Program-made: the position numbers and the translations under genes
In this document: positions 25,765 to 37,168 of the stretch, one piece after another
Numbering within the stretch: the first letter of the stretch is position 1
Layout: every line of letters starts with the position of its first letter
NCBI GenBank assembly: GCA_963995525.1
Contig: OZ023207.1
Location: forward strand, 1,540,001 to 1,604,000
Source of the DNA: Escarpia spicata
Lineage: Eukaryota; Annelida; Polychaeta; Sabellida; Siboglinidae
DNA: 64,000 nt
Direction: 5' to 3'
The notes under the pieces: model-generated
Database searches by the model: none
What the model was told of the DNA's origin: nothing
Seen by the model: the letters and a program-made list of their open reading frames with translations, nothing else

Positions 25765-25822
25765 CTTTAGACCGGTTGCTGCTGAGCAAGTTGACCGCGA
25801 TACATATACACAGCAAGTACAT
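25765..25822 (-). CDS. Candidate signal-peptide exon next to a dispersed segment
   Basis: On the minus strand an ATG at 25822 opens MYLLCICIAVNLLSSNRSK, a short hydrophobic leader. It meets a consensus 5' splice site (TCTAAAG then GTAGGT) after 58 nt (phase 1). The copy of the same segment at ~13.1 kb has a stop right after the ATG. The frame could mark the first exon of an otherwise unseen minus-strand gene. The evidence is a hydrophobic leader plus one splice site, so confidence is low. Confidence 0.27.
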
Positions 25823-26087
25823 CAGCTCACGTTGTGCAGTACTCGGGGAACTCCACATGTTTGTGTTCCTGGCCGTCCCGACTGTTTTTCTTTTAAATGT
25901 GCTGCACCGTACAATACACCACGTGCGGTAAGTTTGAATACCGTTCCGCCATCCCGCACACAAAGGAGACGTACACTCCATCCTAGCAACCTCGATCGAC
26001 TATCTATACTATACGGGCGAGCCTATCTTCATTTTCAGACAACTTGTTTTCAGGTATGCACGGTCAGTCAATGCAGATGTGAACAAG
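25799..26087 (-). repeat. Dispersed ~285-bp segment, copy 2
   Basis: Matches 13093-13378 nearly end to end. This copy runs on the left into the candidate signal-peptide exon and on the right into unrelated DNA (GAACAAGTAATG), where copy 1 runs into (GT)n. The family has no recognised coding content. Confidence 0.8.
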
Positions 26088-26307
26088 TAATGTTCTCCTG
26101 CTATTGGTCCAGTTGACCAGGAAGTTCCTGTGTGACGTTTATTTCGTTTTAAGACCGTCTAGCTGTGATGTAGAACATTCGCCCCTAGATCTCCAAACGT
26201 GACGGAGTCATCGGCGTAGCTTGGTGGTAGATATGTGTTCAAACAGACGTAGGACGGGTACTTAAACCTAACAAACTATCTAATTATAATTGAAATACAG
26301 TGTGTCT

Positions 26308-26550
<243 letters not shown>

Positions 26551-26599
26551 TTCGTGCGTGCGTGTGTGTGTTTGTGTTTGTGTTTGTATGTGGTGCGTA

Positions 26600-28443
26600 A
26601 TAGCCCGTTAATTTAGGCAGGCGAAACGTTTCTGGAGTATGCACGACACAGGGCCTAGATTTCCACCCTTGTCAAATGAAGTTTTGTGGCCGCCTTATTC
26701 ACAATCCATAGTAATCAGATAGTGCCTATGCTTTACTAACAAGTTGTAGTCGCGGTTCTTCAGAAGTGTTAGCAATAGTATTAAAGGGATTTTTTTAGTA
26801 TTGTGCATCTAAAAGTGCTAATAGAAACTAACAAGTTACAACTATAATAAAAAATGTCACGTCACTCGTTTATTAGAAAAACCTTGTTGAACACACAACT
26901 ACTCTATTTCATGGGCAGCGCCATTGTTGTCTATAAACCTACGTAATGTGTTCTTGCCTCGTTCTCACGAATTTTACAGCTAGTTTTTATAATTGACGGA
27001 TGGCGCTCCTAAGCCATGCACCTGTATACGCATGCACTGTTTGCATAAGATGGCGTGTCGTTAGGTTACGCTTTTCCAGATGAAAATTATATTAGGCCTA
27101 GCCTAGAGTTAAAACCCTAGTCTAGAGTTAGACCCCGCGCGTCCGAAAGCGCCCGGATGTTTTCTCCCCAGAGCTCCCGGGAGCGCCCGGTGGAGATAAA
27201 GCCTCTAGCGGTGGCCGCATCTTGTGGATACTTAAAAGACTAACACTAGCTGATACCTTGACATCTGACCTATGAATTGTGGGTATTTTCGACATGTGCT
27301 TGCATTAAAAAAATGAGTTTTTCGCGATAGAAGTTCGCCACCTGTGGACCTTCAAAAATGGCGGCGCCTTGGACTAGTTGTTCACTAATGACGAAGTTTG
27401 AGCTATTATTTCGTTGGATGGGACAGTTAGCTGACACTGAACTAAAGGTAACTTGGCACTATGTCCGAAATGCAACTGAATGAGCAATAAATGGATGATT
27501 TGGGCTTTGTTTATATTTCGTTGTCTAAGTTTGGTCACCGTCACGGGCGTCAGTTGGGTCTTCGGCACTGATACTGCTGTTTATATGTTGCTATACAAAA
27601 ATGATGTATTTTATTATAATGAATGATTAGGTAAGTATTCTAACACTAGCTGTATCAATTCTTCTAACGGCTGACATTTGGTTGTTGCAGCCATTCAGGT
27701 GTCAATATACTAGACTAGTGATCACAATGTCAACACTGACATCGACGCGACACAGAAGCCATGGCATAGGCATAGCATATACAGTAAGACAAGACATACG
27801 TCCATAACAGGATGACAGCAACCAAGATAGAAATATTACAAAGTTGTGGTTTACTCTTTATATTTATACTAAGTGAACTGATCTACATTTTCTCATGTGT
27901 AAGCAAGGCATGGCAAGTGTAAATACACAGTAAATGCATTTGATGTCAATAAAATGCATGATATTCCACTCTAGTTGTCCCGAATATAAGAAATTGTCTA
28001 CGTTTGTTACCTATAAATAACAACATATTATATTTAACCAATATACACCACAATCACCCCATTTTAAAGACAATCCAATGATCATCAAAATAATGCAATT
28101 ACAGAAAATCAACAGTTTTGAAGATACAGCTTACAACCTGCAGGCACCCTAGAAATGGTAACATCTGTGGCAGCAGCCTGGGGAATAGGGACACATTGTA
28201 AAGTTGTTGCCCCCTCCGTCTTCCTTCCTTCCTTCTTTCAGTTGGGTGTTACGCAAATGGCTTAAGAAGACCGGAGCCTTACCTCGGGTATGTCGCTCGC
28301 CAGGCCGTGTGCATCATCGTGCTGAGGTGATGCATTGTCCCCTCACGACTAAGGGTGTATTTGTTTGTCAATGAAATTGAACAAACGAGCGTTCCAGGTT
28401 CGTCACGAATATATGTATTTTATTCATCAGTAGAAATTTTAGA
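26600..28443. other. Unique DNA flanking the Polinton-like element
   Basis: No gene was recognised. A GC-rich patch at ~27130-27200 and two ATGGCG contexts (AAGATGGCGTG ~27047 and AAAATGGCGGCGCC ~27354) resemble YY1-type promoter motifs, but no start region can be assigned. A poly-pyrimidine tract with (CTTC)n lies at ~28215-28240. Confidence 0.4.
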
Positions 28444-28449
28444 CACGAT
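28444..28449. other. Left target-site duplication (CACGAT)
   Basis: The six bases CACGAT immediately precede the left terminus AGTAGTAAAGG and are repeated exactly after the right terminus at 37169-37174. Six base pairs is the Polinton/Maverick target-duplication length. Confidence 0.85.
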
Positions 28450-30700
28450 AGTAGTAAAGGAGGCTGCGCTGGCCCCCGACTCGTGCCAAGATCAAAGGAG
28501 ATCAAAGGCACCGCGGGTCACAAAGATCAACAAAGGTCAAGCAAGTTGACCCGGCACGAGCGAAAAATCTACTTATACAAAATGAAATATCTTAATTGGT
28601 TTTGACAGCTTACTTATAAAAAACGTTATGATTGATGAGTTGCGTTAATTAGGTGGCGAGACAGTACCATTTCACTGCTGCCCCCTAGCGGCTATGCTTG
28701 TTACCTGCCCCCCTAGCGGCTATGCTTGTTACGATAAGTGGTAGCGCGCTCTAGCGACTATGTTTGTTATGATAAGTGGTAGCGACTCCCTGGCGGTGGT
28801 TATACTAACCTTTCTGAGACCTATGATGGTTATGCTAGTACGAAAGAAGGTTATATAGCGGTTATTTACCCTAGCGGTGGTATACTACTCCGAAAGAAGG
28901 TTATATAACGGTTATTTACGATTTTAGTAGCGCCCTCTAGGTGACGGTTCTAGCACTTTGTATATTACAACAGGACCCTCGAACGCACCCCCTAGCGGCT
29001 ATGCTTGTTACCTACTTATAAAAAACGTTATGATTGATCAGTTGCGTTAATTAGGTGGCGAGACAGTGCCATTTCACCGCTGCCCCCTAGCGGCTATGCT
29101 TGTTACCTGCCCCCTAGCGGCTATGCTTGTTACGATAAGTGGTAGCGCGCTCTAGCGACTATGTTTGTTATGATAAGTGGTAGCGACTCCCTAGCGGTGG
29201 TTATACTAACCTTTCTGAGACCTATGATGATTATGCTAGTACGAAAGAAGGTTATAAAGCGGTTATTTACCCTAGCGGTGGTATGCTACTCCGAAAGAAG
29301 GTTATATAACTGTTATTTACGACTTTAGTAGCGCCCTCTAGGTGACGGTTCTAGCACTTTGTACATTACAACAGGACCCTCGGACGCCCCTACTAAGATA
29401 GGTGGGTATTCTTTCACGCCCTTTTTACAAACCTTCAGCCGGTATGACGCGTGGTCGACTTTAGTAGCGCCCTCTAGGTGACATTATTTACCTTAGCGGT
29501 TGTATATTACAACAGGACCCTCGAACGCCCCTACTAAGATAGGTGGGTATTCTTTCGCGCCCTTTTTTACAAACCTTCAGCCGGTATGACGCGTGGTCTT
29601 GTTGTTGTTGTTGACACCAAGCGTAATTGGTAACAGGCGTCCAAAGTCCATTGAACGACGCTCGTCTGCATTGGCGAATAATGCTACTGTATTATTCATA
29701 CCGTAACCTAGGTAGATGTAAGCTTGCCTTTATAGCGGATTCAGGACAACTAGTTGGAATATAGAGTTCAAACGGATAATAACGGTGTGATCATAGACAA
29801 CGAGGCGGTGAGCAAACTATTTATTACATTCTACTATAGGTATATTTGTTATGCTAGTACGAAAGAAGGTTATATAGCGGTTATTTACGAATTTAGTAGC
29901 GCCCCAATTAATTAATTAATTAATTAATTACTCCATTACACTGCTGCCCCCTAGTGACTATACTTGTTATGATAAGTTGTAGCGAACACCCCTAGAGAGC
30001 TCTAGCGACTATGTTTGTTATGATAACTGGTAGCAACACCTTAGCGGTGGTTATACTAACCTTTCTGAGGGCTATGATCTCTAGTGGCTATGCTAGGACG
30101 AAAGAAGGTTATATAGCGGTTATTTACGAATTTAGTAGCGCCCCCCTAGGTGGCTGATAAGTTGTAACGAACACCCCTAGAGAGCTCTAGCGACTATGTT
30201 TGTTATGATAAGTGGTAGCAACTCCCTAGCTGTGGTTATATTAACCTTTCTGAGGGCTACGATCTCTAGTGGCTATGCTAGGACGAAAGAAGGTTATATA
30301 GCGGTTATCTACGAATTTAGTAGCGCCCCAATCTGCGCTGGCCAACGAGTTGGCGTCGGGTCGTGGGCCGCAAGCACCGGTATACAGTGGAACTAACATA
30401 GCTATGGTATACAGTGCAACTAATATAGCTATGGTAAACAGTGGGACTAACATAGTTATGGTATACAGTGAAACTGATATAGCTATGGTATGGTGTGCAA
30501 CTACTATAGCTATGGTATGCAGTGGAACTAATATAGTTCTGGTATACAGTGCAACTAATATAGTTATGGTCTACAGTGCAACTAATACAGTTATGGTATA
30601 CAGTGCAACTAATATAGTTATGGTATACAGTGCAACTAATATAGTTATGGTATACAGGGCAACTAATATAGTTATGGTATACAGTGCAACTAATATAGTT
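28450..30700 (+). repeat. Left terminal inverted repeat
   Basis: Matches the reverse complement of ~35130-37168 almost base for base over the non-satellite part (28450-30372), including an (ATTA)n block near 29908 and TTATATAGCGGTTATTTACG motifs. The arm is itself built from nested direct duplications: a ~400-bp block at ~28612 and ~29014, and a ~143-bp block beginning CCCCTACTAAGATAGGTGGG at ~29388 and ~29529. Its inner end is the 27-bp satellite, so the exact inner border is blurred. Confidence 0.9.
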
Positions 30701-31318
30701 ATGGTATACAGTGCAACTAATATAGTTATGGTCTACAGTGCAACTAATACAGTTATGGTATACAGTGGAACTAATATAGTTATGGTATACAGTGCAACTA
30801 ATATAGTTATTGTCTACAGTGCAACTAATATAGTTATGGTATACAGTGCAACTAATATAGTTATGGTCTACAGTGCAACTAATATAGTTATGGTCTACAG
30901 TGCAACTAATATAGTTATGGTATACAGTGCAACTAATATAGTTATTGTCTACAGTGCAACTAATATAGTTATGGTATACAGTGCAACTAATATAGTTATG
31001 GTCTACAGTGCAACTAATATAGTTATGGTATACAGTGCAACTAATATAGTTATGGTCTACAGTGCAACTAATATAGTTATGGTCTACAGTGCAACTAATA
31101 CAGTTATGGTATACAGTGGAACTAACATAGCTGTGGTATACAGTGCAACTAATATAGCTGTGGTATACAGTGCAACTAATATAGCTATGGTAAACAGTGG
31201 GACTAACATAGTTATGGTATACAGTGGAACCAATATAGCTATGGTATACAGTGCAACTAATATAGTTATGGTATACAGTGAAACTAATATAGCTATGGTA
31301 AACAGTGCAACCTGTCAA
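30373..31318 (+). repeat. 27-bp satellite block A (~35 copies)
   Basis: The unit is close to TATGGTATACAGTGCAACTA plus ATATAGT (27 bp). Because 27 is a multiple of three and the motif lacks stops, 327-codon (plus) and 333-codon (minus) frames run through it, with 9-residue repeats MVYSATNIV and NYISCTVYH. It is continuous with the left arm. Confidence 0.95.
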
Positions 31319-31489
31319 AAAATCTACTTATAAAAAACGTGTTATGTGGACAGTAGCGGAGTGATAGCGGCATGGCGACCCCTATATATTTTGAATTTAG
31401 AAAGGCAATGTTTCACGAAAACGTCAACAAAAGTGCCGAGAACATCAAAGTGGCGTGGCCGGTATATATAGCAGCAGGACCCTCTTTGA

Positions 31490-31900
31490 TTGGCTAATGA
31501 CTAGCGCCCCTACTAAGATAGGTGGGTGTTCTTTCGCGCCTTTTTACAAACCTGTAGCCGGTATGACGCGTGGTCTAGTTGTAGGCGGGGCTCCGGTGTT
31601 GTTGTTGTTGACGCGACGCCAAGCCTAATTGTTGACAGGTGTCCAAAGTCCCGTCGCATATAACATAGAACGACGCTGGTCTGAACTGGAGAATAATGCT
31701 ACTGTATTATTCATACCGTAACCTAGGTAGATGTAAGCTCGTTTTCTAATAAGGGTATTGTAAGCTGAAGTTGCCTTTATAGTGGATTCAGGACAACTAG
31801 TTGGAATATAGAGCTCAAACGGCTAATGACGGTGTGAACATAGGAAAAGAGACGGTGAGCAAACTATTGTATTAGTCCATGCTATAGGCGTTTAAAGTAT
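31490..31900 (+). repeat. Diverged internal third copy of part of the inverted arm
   Basis: This stretch repeats ~29388-29850 in the same orientation: ACTAAGATAGGTGGGT, GGTATGACGCGTGGTCT, TGCTACTGTATTATTCATAC and GGACAACTAGTTGGAATATA. It is more diverged than the two outer arms are from each other, which suggests an older duplication or a nested related element. Confidence 0.85.
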
Positions 31901-31906
31901 CTCATA

Positions 31907-32092
31907 ATGTCAGGCCCCCCGTATGCCGTAAGCCCTGGGCGGGCCACCACCGTGGTAACCTAGAGAGGGACCCGTATAGGAACCGAAACCGTCTCCGAGC
32001 TGTGCATGTCGACGAGGTGGTGGATCACCGGCAAGTAGCGAGCCACGGCCGGCTACACGCTGCTGTTGAGTGGGGCGCCGTATGCCTACCAC
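31907..32092 (-). pseudogene. GC-rich ORF remnant, unknown product
   Basis: A 60-codon minus-strand frame (MVGIRRPTQQQRVAGRGSLL, then AGDPPPRRHAQLGDGFG, ending AYGIRGA) lies in a ~200-bp island much richer in GC than its surroundings. It has the low-complexity Gly/Pro/Arg make-up of a protein C-terminus and the same strand as the polymerase-like remnant. It could be a leftover of another element gene. No family is recognised. Confidence 0.35.
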
Positions 32093-32095
32093 GAC

Positions 32096-32946
32096 ATGGA
32101 AGTAATATAGCTATGGTATACAGTAGAACTAATATAGCTATGGTATATAGTGCAACTAATTTAGCTATGGTATAGAGTGCAACTAATATAGCTATGGTCT
32201 ACAGTGTAACTAAAATAGCTATGGTATAGAGTGGAACCAATATAGCTATGGTATACAGTACAATTAATATAGCTGTGGCGTATAGTGCAACTAATATAGC
32301 TGTGGTATACAATGCAACTGATATAGTTATGGTATACAGTGCAACTAATATAGCTATGGTATAGAGTGGAACCAATATAGTTATGGTATACAGTGGAACT
32401 AATATAGTTATGGTATACAGTGAAACTTATATAGTTATGGTGGTATGGAGTGCAACTACTATAGCTATGGTATGCAGTGGAACTAATATAGTTCTGGTAT
32501 ACAGTGCAACTAATATAGTTATGGTCTACAGTGCAACTAATACAGTTTTGGTATACAGTGGCACTAACATAGCTATGGTATACAGTGCAACTAATATAGC
32601 TATGGTAAACAGTGGGACTAACATAGTTATGGCATACAGTGAAACTGATATAACTATGGTATGGAGTGCAACTACTATAGCTATGGTATGCAGTGGAACT
32701 AATATAGTTCTGGTATACAGTGCAACTAATATAGTTATGGTCTACAGTGCAACTAATACAGTTATGGTATACAATGGAACTAACATAGCTATGGTATACA
32801 GTGCAATTAATATAGCTATGGTAAACAGTGGGACTAACATAGTTATGGTATACAGTGTAACCAATACAGCTATGGTATACAGTGCAACTAATATAGTTAT
32901 GGTATACAGTGAAACTAATATAGCTATGGTAAACAGTGCAACCTGT
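32096..32946 (+). repeat. 27-bp satellite block B
   Basis: Same unit and orientation as block A, more diverged, with a few unit-length changes. Ends at GCAACCTGTCAAAAAAC, the same junction motif that ends block A at ~31313. Confidence 0.94.
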
Positions 32947-33004
32947 CAAAAAACAAATCTACTTATAAAAACGTGTTATCTTAATTGGATTTTGACAACC
33001 TCCT

Positions 33005-33545
33005 GTCTATATGTGTATGGGGGTGACTGGACACTGTCAGAGTCCCAACCTTCTGTCTATATGTTATATGTGTATGGGGGAGACTAGACACTGTCAGAGT
33101 CCAAAACTTCTGTCTATATGTTATATATGTATGGGGGTAACTGGGCCCTGTCAGAATCCCAACCTTCTCTCTATATGTTATATGTGTATGGGGGAGACTG
33201 GACCCTGTCAGAGTCCCAGCCTTCCGTCTAAATGTTATATGTGTATGGGTGTAACTGGACACTGTCAGAGTCCCAACCTTCCGTCTATATGTTATATGTG
33301 TATGGGTGTAACTGGACACTGTCAGAGTCCCAACCTCTCGTCTATATGTTATATGTGTATGGGGGTGACTGGACACTGTCAGAGTCCCAACCTCTCGTCT
33401 ATATGTTATATGTGTATGGGGGTGACTGGACACTGTCAGAGTCCCAACCTTCCGTCTATAAGTTATATGTGTATGGGGGTGACTGGACACTGTCAGAGTC
33501 CCAATCTCCCGTCTATATATTATATGTGTATGGGGAAGACTGGCC
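33005..33545 (+). repeat. 57-bp minisatellite (~9 copies)
   Basis: The unit starts GTATGGGGGTGACTGGACAC and continues TGTCAGAGTCCCAACC. At 57 bp it is a multiple of three, so long open frames exist on both strands (19-residue repeat). Several junction variants are present. No protein family is suggested. Confidence 0.95.
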
Positions 33546-33829
33546 CCTAACGACTGTCTCGTATTCGACTGGCTAAAGCCGCATTAACGACGCCTACTAC
33601 TAGTATTGCTTCTTCGCTTACACGCTTACTATGAATAAAAGACGACGAAAACTCACTGTTGGTGTTGCAATTGTTTTATTTCGTAGCACCCAACCTACCT
33701 ACCTACCCTACCCCTACCCTACCCCTAGAGGGGCCGCCGCCCCCACCCCTTAGAGGGGTAGTCCTTTAGGGCTGCCCCTTAGAGGGGCAGTTCCCCTTAG
33801 AGGGGTAGTTCGCCTTATAGGCGCCCGCC
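33546..33829. other. Non-coding segment with AGAGGGGTAGT-type short repeats
   Basis: Contains repeated CCTTAGAGGGG motifs (~33740-33810) and ACCCCTACCCT runs. An AATAAA lies on each strand (plus ~33632, minus ~33678), so convergent polyadenylation signals are possible. The minus-strand one is ~150 bp past the stop of the polymerase-like remnant. Confidence 0.5.
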
Positions 33830-34111
33830 CTATACGAGGACGGGCGCCGTGGTGATGCCGTCGTCGAGCACGCGCCGTTTAGCGTAGAAGTAGCTCAACG
33901 CCGCGCGCTCCTGAATGTACGTCAGCACGGACGATTCGCGCACCTGAAAGCCTCGGTTCGTGCCGCCGCGACTCCGTTGATCGCGCAGCACGGCAAGGAA
34001 AACGTCCTTATCGATGTTGTTCTGACGCTTATTCAGTCCCTTCGTGCTGTACTTATCAGCGCCGCCGTCCCGACCGAAACAGTAGTAGGTTTTACTACAT
34101 AGCGCGAACTT
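33830..34111 (-). pseudogene. DNA polymerase (family B, Polinton/viral-type)-like C-terminal fragment
   Basis: A 93-codon minus-strand segment without its own start reads FALCSKTYYCFG, KYSTKGLNKRQNN, GGTNRGFQVR and ALSYFYAKRRVLDDGITT before a TAG stop. From memory of the family, the pattern SKTYY...KxSxKGxxKxQN...GxxRGFxxR...ALxYFYxKRxVLDDGxTT is the extreme C-terminus of Polinton-type/viral B-family polymerases in invertebrate genomes. Codon use is GC-rich, unlike the satellites around it. The 5' end is lost into the 27-bp satellite. The role of the intact protein would be protein-primed replication of the element. Catalytic motifs are absent here. Confidence 0.55.
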
Positions 34112-34750
34112 GCAGTGTAAACCATACCTATATTACTTGCACTGTATATCATAACTATATTAGTTGCACTGTAGATTATAACTATATTAGTTGCACTGTA
34201 TACCAGAACTATATTAGTTGCACTGTATACCATAACAATATTAGTTACCATAGATATGTTAGTGCCACTGTATACCAAAACTGTATTAGTTGCACTGTAT
34301 ACCATAGCTATATTAGTTGCTCTGTATACCATAGCTATATTAGTTGCCCTGTTTACCATAGCTATATTAGTTTCACTGTATACCATAACTATATTAGTTG
34401 CACTGTTTACCATAGCTATATTAGTTTCACTGTATACCATAACTGTATTAGTTGCACTGTATACCATAGCTATATTGGTTCCACTGTATACCATAACTAT
34501 GTTAGTCCCACTGTTTACCATAGCTATATTAATTGCACTGTATACCATAGCTATGTTAGTTCCACTGTATACCATAACTGTGTTAGTTGCACTGTAGACC
34601 ATAACTATATTAGTTGCACTGTATACCAGAACTATATTAGTTCCACTGCATACCATAGCTATAGTAGTTGCACTCCCTACCATAGCTATATCAGTTTCAC
34701 TGTATACCATAACTATATTAGTTCCACTGTATACCATAACTATATTGGTT
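34112..34750 (-). repeat. 27-bp satellite block C, inverted orientation
   Basis: Same family as blocks A and B but reverse-complemented. It fuses directly to the polymerase-like fragment. Confidence 0.94.
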
Positions 34751-34793
34751 CCACTCTACATAGCGACTATACTTGTTATGATAAGTTGTAGTG

Positions 34794-34951
34794 CGCCCAG
34801 GCAGCGGTGTATTGGAGCATTGGCGACCTACTTGGCCACCCAAACACTGTGCTGTTCATCACTCACTGTGGAAACAGTGGTCAGTATGAATCGCTGTATC
34901 ACGGTGTGCCAATGATAGGGTTCCCACTGTTTGCTGAACAACCTCATAATA
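34794..34951 (+). pseudogene. UDP-glucuronosyltransferase (UGT) exon fragment captured inside the element
   Basis: The plus strand reads [20 protein letters not shown] followed by [20 protein letters not shown] and HN. This is the donor-binding signature of UGTs (family pattern DLLGHPxxxxFITHxGxNGxYExxYHxVPMxGxPLFxDQPxN). In intact enzymes this segment binds the UDP-sugar and lies in the C-terminal Rossmann-like domain facing the ER lumen. Only ~50 codons are present, with no start, stop or transmembrane tail, and 27-bp satellite sequence begins right after HN. It is therefore a host exon piece carried within the Polinton-like element, not a working gene. Confidence 0.9.
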
Positions 34952-35048
34952 GTTATGGTATACAGTGAAACTGATATAGCTATGGTATGCAGTGGAACTA
35001 CTATAGCTATGGTATGCAGTGGAACTAATATAGTTATGTTATACAGTG
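34951..35048 (+). repeat. 27-bp satellite block D, forward orientation
   Basis: About three to four units in the same orientation as blocks A and B, between the UGT fragment and a second piece of the polymerase-like fragment. Confidence 0.9.
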
Positions 35049-35107
35049 CATCAGCGCCGCCGTCCCGACCGAAACAGTAGTAGGTTTTACTACATAGCGC
35101 GAACTTG
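35049..35107 (-). pseudogene. Second copy of part of the polymerase-like fragment
   Basis: Repeats ~34050-34111 almost exactly (same GCGCCGCCGTCCCGACCGAA text), with the same satellite attached. A ~1-kb block of polymerase piece plus satellite was therefore duplicated around the UGT insertion. Confidence 0.8.
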
Positions 35108-35129
35108 CAGTGTAAACCATACCTATATT

Positions 35130-37168
35130 ACTTGCACTGTATATCATAACTATATTAGTTGCACTGTATACCATAACTATATTAGTTGCACTGTATACCA
35201 TAGCTATATTAGTTGCACTGTAGACCATAACTATATTAGTTGCACTGTATACCATAACTGTATTAGTTGCACTGTAGACCATAACTATATTAGTTGCACT
35301 GTATACCAGAACTATATTAGTTCCACTGCATACCATAGCTATAGTAGTTGCACACCATACCATAGCTATATCAGTTTCACTGTATACCATAACTATGTTA
35401 GTCCCACTGTTTACCATAGCTATATTAGTTGCACTGTATACCATAGCTATGTTAGTTCCACTGTATACCGGTGCTTGCGGCCCACGACCCGACGCCAACT
35501 CGTCGGCCCGCGCAGATTGGGGCGCTACTAAATTCGTAAATAACCGCTATATAACCTTCTTTCGTCCTAGCATAGCCACTAGAGATCATAGCCCTCAGAA
35601 AGGTTAATATAACCACCGCTAGGGAGTTGCTACCACTTATCATAACAAACATAGTCGCTAGAGCTCTCTAGGGGTGTTCGCTACAACTTATCAGCCACCT
35701 AGGGGGGCGCAACTAAATTCGTAAATAACCGCTATATAACCTTCTTTCGTCCTAGCATAGCCACTAGAGATCATAGCCCTCAGAAAGGTTAGTATAACCA
35801 CCGCTAAGGAGTTGCTACCACTTATCATAACAAGTATAATCACTAGGGGGCAGCAGTGTAATGGAGTAATTAATTAATTAATTAATTGGGGCGCTACTAA
35901 ATTCGTAAATAACCGCTATATAACCTTCTTTCGTACTAACATAACAAATATACCTATAGTAGAATGTAATAAATAGTTTGCTCACCGCCTCGTTGTCTAT
36001 GATCACACCGTTATTATCCGTTTGAACTCTATATTCCAACTAGTTGTCCTGAATCCGCTATAAAGGCAAGCTTACATCTACCTAGGTTACGGTATGAATA
36101 ATACAGTAGCATTATTCGCCAATGCAGACGAGCGTCGTTCAATGGACTTTGGACGCCTGTTACCAATTACGCTTGGTGTCAACAACAACAACAAGACCAC
36201 GCGTCATACCGGCTGAAGGTTTGTAAAAAAGGGCGCGAAAGAATACCCACCTATCTTAGTAGGGGCGTCCGAGGGTCCTGTTGTAATGTACAAAGTGCTA
36301 GAACCGTCACCTAGAGGGCGCTACTAAAGTCGTAAATAACAGTTATATAACCTTCTTTCGGAGTAGCATACCACCGCTAGGGTAAATAACCGCTATATAA
36401 CCTTCTTTCGTACTAGCATAACCATCATAGGTCTCAGAAAGTTTAGTATAACCACCGCTAGGGAGTCGCTACCACTTATCATAACAAACATAGTCGCTAG
36501 AGCGCGCTACCACTTATCGTAACAAGCATAGCCGCTAGGGGGCAGGTAACAAGCATAGCCGCTAGGGGGCAGCGGTGAAATGGCACTGTCTCGCCACCTA
36601 ATTAACGCAACTGATCAATCATAACGTTTTTTATAAGTAGGTAACAAGCATAGCCGCTAGGGGGTGCGTTCGAGGGTCCTGTTGTAATATACAAAGTGCT
36701 AGAACCGTCACCTAGAGGGCGCTACTAAAATCGTAAATAACCGTTATATAACCTTCTTTCGGAGTAGTATACCACCGCTAGGGTAAATAACCGCTATATA
36801 ACCTTCTTTCGTACTAGCATAACCATCATAGGTCTCAGAAAGGTTAGTATAACCACCGCTAGGGAGTCGCTACCACTTATCATAACAAACATAGTCGCTA
36901 GAGCGCGCTACCACTTATCGTAACAAGCATAGCCGCTAGGGGGGCAGGTAACAAGCATAGCCGCTAGGGGGCAGCAGTGAAATGGTACTGTCTCGCCACC
37001 TAATTAACGCTGTCAAAACCAATTAAGATATTTCATTTTTTATAAGTAGATTTTTCGCTCGTGCCGGGTCAACTTGCTTGACCTTTGTTGATCTTTGTGA
37101 CCCGCGGTGCCTTTGATCTCCTTTGATCTTGGCACGTGTCGGGGGCCAGCGCAGCCTCCTTTACTACT
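35130..37168 (-). repeat. Right terminal inverted repeat
   Basis: Reverse complement of the left arm. The outer 45 bp differ by one base (GGCACGTGTC against GGCACGAGTC). Near-identity of arms this long suggests recent insertion, replication-linked homogenisation or gene conversion. Confidence 0.9.

Larger units (their letters stand above)
28450..37168. mobile_element. Polinton/Maverick-like element, 8.7 kb, internally degenerate
   Basis: The two ends are inverted copies (AGTAGTAAAGG...CCTTTACTACT), start with 5'-AG and an AGT-AGT duplication, and sit between perfect 6-bp direct repeats. These are the published hallmarks of Polintons, which replicate by a protein-primed family B DNA polymerase. 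The inverted arms are ~2.1 kb, longer than is usual for the class. Inside are 27-bp and 57-bp satellites, a third copy of part of the arm, a GC-rich ORF remnant, a DNA polymerase-like C-terminus on the minus strand and a host UGT exon fragment. No integrase, capsid, ATPase or protease gene is recognisable, so this copy is non-autonomous. The class assignment rests on ends, target duplication and the polymerase-like remnant. Confidence 0.75.

Noticed and set aside
26195..26250. tRNA-like phrase TAGCTTGGTGGTAG with GTTCAAAC
   Set aside because: B box poor and spacing too short for a tRNA or SINE head.
27040..27365. Promoter based on ATGGCGGC motifs
   Set aside because: Motifs alone, with no downstream coding exon recognised.
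30317..31333. 327-333-codon proteins on both strands of the 27-bp satellite
   Set aside because: Both strands open because the unit is a multiple of three without stops; not listed as genes.
33011..33576. Cys/Met-rich proteins from the 57-bp minisatellite
   Set aside because: Same reason as the 27-bp satellite; two plus frames and one minus frame are open at once.
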